DNA of 64,000 nucleotides from Thermoplasmata archaeon (GTDB lineage: Archaea; Thermoplasmatota; Thermoplasmata; Thermoplasmatales; Thermoplasmataceae), in contig JAKATN010000005.1 of assembly GCA_021818715.1 (NCBI GenBank), forward strand, positions 1-64,000, read 5' to 3'. Position numbers and translations under genes: made by a program. Each line of letters begins with the position of its first letter. The first letter of the stretch is position 1. This document shows positions 60,542 through 64,000 of this stretch, piece by piece. The notes under the pieces are model-generated. The model did no database searches. It was given only the letters and a program-made list of their open reading frames with translations, and was not told the DNA's origin.

Positions 60542-60644
60542 TCAATCTTCGGAAATTGTATGTTATTCTTAACCTCTCGCTGGCATTATAGCATCATTCC
60601 AGTCAATTATATGAAATACCAATGGAGAATCAGTCTCAATTAGA

Positions 60645-60653
60645 TTTTTATAG
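60645..60653 (+). promoter_or_regulatory. TATA-like box of the Rieske-cytochrome b operon
   Basis: TTTTTATAG is centred about 30 nt before ATG 60679, predicting a leader of about 5 nt for the first gene. The spaces inside the following operon are 10-70 nt and hold no similar box except A/T-rich bases before the Rieske gene. Confidence 0.42.
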
Positions 60654-60678
60654 CTAACACTAATCAGATTGCCATATT

Positions 60679-61203
60679 ATGAAGATTCCAAAGCTGCCTC
60701 TGAAACCTGAACTCACACCGGTTGTAGTAATAGGTGGAATAATATTCATTTCTATACTGGCTGTCGGTGGCATATTCTATTTCGCAGGCTTTTTCAGTTC
60801 TACCTCAACTTCCGCCCCATCCGGAGTTGTATCTGTCTCAAACGAAAGTTCTGGGTCATCCCTGAAATATGTTGCAACGTTTTCCAACCTCAGCCTATCC
60901 TCTGTAAACGTTTCGAATCTTGAAATCGTGTTGAACGTGTCGACGTCTTCCGGCCCAGACATAGTGATTTTGCAGTACAGCGGAAACAATACTCTTGGCT
61001 CCAATACTGGTACCAGCGCGTTCTGGTACGCATTTTCATCATCTTCTTCCATTAAGGACGGTTCTTCGATGACAATAGCGTATTCGGCATCTCCTGGATA
61101 TGGGGGCAGCCTTTCAGCGACAGCATTGTTTGGGCCGTTGTATAGCGTACAGTTTTACGTTCTTGGATTTGGCGGAGGCGAATTCGCTTCCTATTCCTTC
61201 TAA
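60679..61203 (+). CDS. Membrane-anchored Ser-rich protein of the Rieske-cytochrome b cluster
   Basis: 174-aa protein. One N-terminal helix (VVVIGGIIFISILAVGGIFY, residues 14-36) is followed by an outside Ser/Gly-rich domain, probably beta (LKYVATFSNLSLSSVNVSNL, SGPDIVILQYSGNNTLGS). There is no Cys, His pair or heme motif, so it is not an electron carrier by itself. By position, 68 nt before the Rieske start, it may be a structural subunit of the complex. No family is recognised. Confidence 0.6.
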   Translation: MKIPKLPLKPELTPVVVIGGIIFISILAVGGIFYFAGFFSSTSTSAPSGVVSVSNESSGSSLKYVATFSNLSLSSVNVSNLEIVLNVSTSSGPDIVILQYSGNNTLGSNTGTSAFWYAFSSSSSIKDGSSMTIAYSASPGYGGSLSATALFGPLYSVQFYVLGFGGGEFASYSF

Positions 61204-61271
61204 TTTATCATGATTACTACATTCAAGCTGTAATATCATAAAATCTATTATAAGTGAACTTATTTCGCTTT

Positions 61272-62039
61272 ATGGTGGAATCGCAGAATGCGAAATCCAA
61301 GACTTCTGATCAGCCATCCGACCAGGGGAGGAGAACTTTCCTGAAAACTATGATTGTAGTTGCTGCCGGAGCAGCCCTGGCCGGGGTTCTCAAGGGTGTG
61401 GTGAGTGAAATAATAGCACCCCAGGTGGGTCTTTCTACTTTTCCAACGCTTCAATTGGTGAATTCCGCAGGCACTCCAATCAAGTACAGTGACATCCCGG
61501 TAAATACGCCCACCACATGGCTCTTTTACTATCCGCTTTCCAATGACCCTAATTTCCTGCTTAAGCTTGGGGACAAAAACGGAAGCCCGATAAGCGTAGG
61601 CCCAGCAAGCGTTACAATTCCTGCTGATGGATCGACATTCGTTTTCCCGGGTGGCGTTGGCCCGGAAGGGAGCCAGTCTATAGTTGCATACAGTGCAATT
61701 TGCCAGCATCTTGGATGTGTCCCGCCTGAGATTCACTATTATCCGCCGGGGCAGGCGATACCAGGCACTTCTTATGGAGCCGCTCAGAACAACTACGGCA
61801 TAATCCACTGTTCCTGCCATGGTAGCACTTATGACCCTAAAAGCGGCTGCGCTGTGCTAACAGGCCCGACTTCGCGCCCGCTGCCGAATACTATTTTGAG
61901 GTACAACCAGGACGGCACAATTTCTGCGGTTGGTATGATTGGACCGACGATTTATGGAAAGGCAAGCGATCTGACCGGAGGAACCCCGTTCCCGGCCGGC
62001 CAGGTTACAACCGTGGTTACCAACACCGGGGAGGCCTGA
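61272..62039 (+). CDS. Rieske iron-sulfur protein
   Basis: 255-aa [2Fe-2S] protein. A twin-arginine-type signal (GRRTFLKTMIVVAAGAALAG, residues 20-40) anchors it in the membrane. The cluster motifs are AICQHLGCVPPE (CxHxGC) and IHCSCHGSTYDPKSG (CxCHGS), the standard two-Cys two-His set plus the disulfide Cys pair. It carries electrons to or from quinones with the cytochrome b encoded 9 nt downstream. ATG 61272 is chosen over GTG 61254, which adds six residues. Confidence 0.94.
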   Translation: MVESQNAKSKTSDQPSDQGRRTFLKTMIVVAAGAALAGVLKGVVSEIIAPQVGLSTFPTLQLVNSAGTPIKYSDIPVNTPTTWLFYYPLSNDPNFLLKLGDKNGSPISVGPASVTIPADGSTFVFPGGVGPEGSQSIVAYSAICQHLGCVPPEIHYYPPGQAIPGTSYGAAQNNYGIIHCSCHGSTYDPKSGCAVLTGPTSRPLPNTILRYNQDGTISAVGMIGPTIYGKASDLTGGTPFPAGQVTTVVTNTGEA

Positions 62040-62048
62040 GGGATAACT

Positions 62049-63728
62049 ATGGTTACAGAGACTGAAAACCAGGACAGCTTCATAACGAGAACTTTTGGCG
62101 ATGATCCTCTTAAGATTTCAGAGCTGCCATTGAAGGTCCAGCCCGACTATGTCAGGAAGAAAGGGGGGATTTGGTACTGGACAGGGGCACTCATTTCCAT
62201 AGCTTTCATATACCAGGTAGTAAGCGGCCTTCTTCTTCTGATATATTACAACCCGGGTAATCCGTATGTGTCAACAGAGAACATAATCAACTCCGTTCCG
62301 TACGGTGCGCTAATGAGTGCTACGCATCTGTACGGTGCGTACGCAATGATTGTCCTGATTTACGTGCATATGTTCAGGAATTACTTCAAGGGAGCCTATA
62401 AAAAGCCCAGACAGATTCAGTGGATCCTTGGCGTACTGCTGCTTGCAGTTACCATGGGAGTTGGCTATTACGGATATTCGCTGCCTGGAGATGTGCTGGC
62501 GTATGATGCCACCGATGTTGGTCGTGGCATTGCCCAATCGATTCCTCTGTTTGGTAACTATCTCGTTTCTATGGGCTTCGGAGACGGAACCACGACTGGC
62601 CTCTTTGTGAGGGCACTGGGTCTGCACATAATACTGGCCGCTGTTCTCGGCGGGCTTTTCGGGCTCCACTTCTTCCTGGCCGAAGCCAACAACATGATGC
62701 CTTCCAACAGGGAAGCTAAATACAGGGCCCCAGCAATGCTGAAGGATGATCCTTCGTACAAACCCTGGTACCCGTTCAATTTCGTATACATGATTCAGCT
62801 TGGGATGTTTACGCTAGGATTCCTGATCCTGGTTCCATCCATCATTGCCCTGCTTCCCAATGTACCGGCACTGTTTTCCCCGTTCCCGGGTCCTCCCCCG
62901 TCAAGCCCTCTGGCACTGTACGTGCCTCCGTATCCCCCATGGTTCCTCCTGCCTATATACAAGGCAGTGGATTTCTTCGATTTCACCGGGTCGTTTGCAA
63001 GACTGAACCTTTACGGACCGCTGCTGGCAACCTACTTCTTTGCGATCATCCCTCTGCTGTATTTCCTCGGTCTTCCTTTCATTGACGCAAAGGATGATCT
63101 CCATCCTATCTCAAAGCCACTGATCACTTCATTTGGAATTCTGAGCATCATCTACCTGGTCATACTGTCCGCATGGGGGGCGCTCACTCCCGGAGTTCCA
63201 ATACCGTTCTCCGAGGTAGCTGTCGTTCTCGGGGTGCCATTCGTCATTGTGGTCGCAGGCATGTATGGACTCAACAGATTGCACAGGATAGGCAGACTCA
63301 AGATCAGCATTGACAGGGTGATAGGTTCATTCTTCGTTTTCCTCGCCATACTGGTAATAGGCGTTATACTGCTTTCCGAGAACGTCTCGGCGTTCATGGG
63401 TAATTCGAGCATGCTTAACCTGGTCTCCACCATCTTCACTGGTAGCGTTGCAGTGTTCGGAGCGGCCGGGACAATGAAATCGGCAAATATCGTGTCCAAC
63501 GGCCAGAGCAGTGGAATTCCAAGGCAGAGGAAGTACTTTACGATGAGAACCGGTTCAGCCAATGTTCTGGGCCTGATACTTGTTATTATAGTGGTTGCGA
63601 TCACATATCTGATGTTTTCGCTTAATCCGGTGTCTCAGTCAATGGAATTCGGTGTTGGTCTCGGTGTTGATCTCATTATCGGCGGTATTCTGGTGAGGAT
63701 TTACAGGCTGGTAGCCTATAATGAGTGA
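62049..63728 (+). CDS. Cytochrome b, long form
   Basis: 559-aa quinol-binding membrane protein. The heme ligands are all visible: MSATHLYGAYAMIVLIYVHM gives two His 14 residues apart, and LGLHIILAAVLGGLFGLHFF gives the second pair, also 14 apart. It combines the cytochrome b6 part and a subunit-IV-like part in one chain. The Qo-site PEWY motif appears as PPWF (YPPYPPWFLLPIYKAV), an unusual form. Extra helices at the C-terminus (residues 420-559) extend it beyond the common length of about 400. It overlaps the next gene by 8 nt. Confidence 0.93.
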   Translation: MVTETENQDSFITRTFGDDPLKISELPLKVQPDYVRKKGGIWYWTGALISIAFIYQVVSGLLLLIYYNPGNPYVSTENIINSVPYGALMSATHLYGAYAMIVLIYVHMFRNYFKGAYKKPRQIQWILGVLLLAVTMGVGYYGYSLPGDVLAYDATDVGRGIAQSIPLFGNYLVSMGFGDGTTTGLFVRALGLHIILAAVLGGLFGLHFFLAEANNMMPSNREAKYRAPAMLKDDPSYKPWYPFNFVYMIQLGMFTLGFLILVPSIIALLPNVPALFSPFPGPPPSSPLALYVPPYPPWFLLPIYKAVDFFDFTGSFARLNLYGPLLATYFFAIIPLLYFLGLPFIDAKDDLHPISKPLITSFGILSIIYLVILSAWGALTPGVPIPFSEVAVVLGVPFVIVVAGMYGLNRLHRIGRLKISIDRVIGSFFVFLAILVIGVILLSENVSAFMGNSSMLNLVSTIFTGSVAVFGAAGTMKSANIVSNGQSSGIPRQRKYFTMRTGSANVLGLILVIIVVAITYLMFSLNPVSQSMEFGVGLGVDLIIGGILVRIYRLVAYNE

Positions 63729-64000
63729 TCTCAGGGTAACCGGCTTCAGCCATATCTCCTTCTGGCAGGAGGACGGCATCGGGGTGATAGTCCTCAGGAC
63801 GAAGAACGGGCTGGCTGATCCATCTATTTTTAGTGAGCTTGTTTTATCTGTCAGCCAGGCAGCCATAGACGACAAGGTGAGGTGCATCGCCTTCACGGGA
63901 CTGAACCTGAAGTTCATGAACCGGATAGACAGAAGGGCTGCTACGCTCGCAGAATTGATTGAGTATCTGGAAGCGCTTAGAACTTTCGTGTCCGTCATAT
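63721..64000 (+). CDS. Crotonase-like protein (5' part only)
   Basis: Open to the window end, 93 codons seen. GIGVIVLRTKNGLADPSIFS then DDKVRCIAFTGLNLKFMNRI follows the strand-helix pattern of the enoyl-CoA hydratase/isomerase superfamily (VITLNRP..N.., DDxVRxxVLTG). The usual FSAGxD oxyanion-hole motif is replaced by KFMNRID, so hydratase activity is doubtful unless later residues say otherwise. ATG 63721 lies inside the end of the cytochrome b gene, so the two are cotranslated. Confidence 0.5.
   Translation, partial: MSDLRVTGFSHISFWQEDGIGVIVLRTKNGLADPSIFSELVLSVSQAAIDDKVRCIAFTGLNLKFMNRIDRRAATLAELIEYLEALRTFVSVI

Noticed and set aside
61260-61820. 186-codon ORF opposite the Rieske gene
   Set aside because: The Rieske cluster motifs on the other strand are unambiguous; this frame has no support.

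Overview
The window reads as a chromosomal segment of a euryarchaeon close to the Thermoplasmatales (Thermoplasma / Ferroplasma / Cuniculiplasma type). The basis is established family knowledge: archaeal Csl4 exosome subunit next to an Lsm protein, ArcS (archaeosine synthase), Dph6, FtsZ, the PyrB-PyrI pair, class II HMG-CoA reductase, split transketolase, a Rieske-cytochrome b pair, and huge surface proteins made of FxETGLPxGxxW repeats. Many genes have a TATA-like box about 25 nt upstream of the start codon, as expected for leaderless archaeal mRNAs; others have GGAGG/GGTGAT-type ribosome sites. No species is claimed.

Layout. 0-5 kb: split transketolase, ftsZ, a decayed TnpB (IS200/IS605-type) relic with end hairpins, and a membrane glycosyltransferase. 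5-16 kb is the cell-surface block: a 1171-aa repeat protein, a PH-like/SHOCT protein, and a three-gene minus-strand operon whose products all start with a type IV pilin/archaellin-type signal. Two of these carry large YVTN-type beta-propellers. 16-25 kb is mostly housekeeping: purB, a radical SAM protein, dph6, a peroxiredoxin, HMG-CoA reductase and pyrBI. 24.9-28.8 kb is a thiamine transport operon (thiBPQ-like) led by a clear TPP riboswitch, with a hairpin that covers the Shine-Dalgarno site of the first gene. 29-38 kb: CBS protein, PolB-like exonuclease, aldo/keto reductase, purC, a THUMP-like methyltransferase, GTP cyclohydrolase II, a two-gene ABC exporter and an MTA/SAH deaminase.

38.3-45.4 kb is a tight six-gene minus-strand operon: a 951-aa secreted protein, two small proteins, MoxR AAA ATPase, DUF58 protein and a polytopic membrane protein. 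It is the best candidate for a poorly described envelope system. 45.5-54 kb: MetE-like methionine synthase, ArcS, csl4-small ORF-Lsm, a GT4 glycosyltransferase, the complete AmmeMemoRadiSam triad and a dienoyl-CoA-reductase-like SDR. 54-60.5 kb looks accessory: DUF211 plus VIT-like membrane protein, a second large surface protein with visibly A/T-rich sequence, IS-derived ORFs and a possible Cas1 C-terminal fragment, ending at a tRNA-Val(TAC) gene. 60.6-64 kb is a respiratory operon: small membrane-anchored protein, Rieske protein, cytochrome b and a crotonase-like gene cut by the window end.

All identifications come from reading motifs; no database search was run. Nothing in the window is a clear CRISPR array, rRNA or complete insertion sequence.
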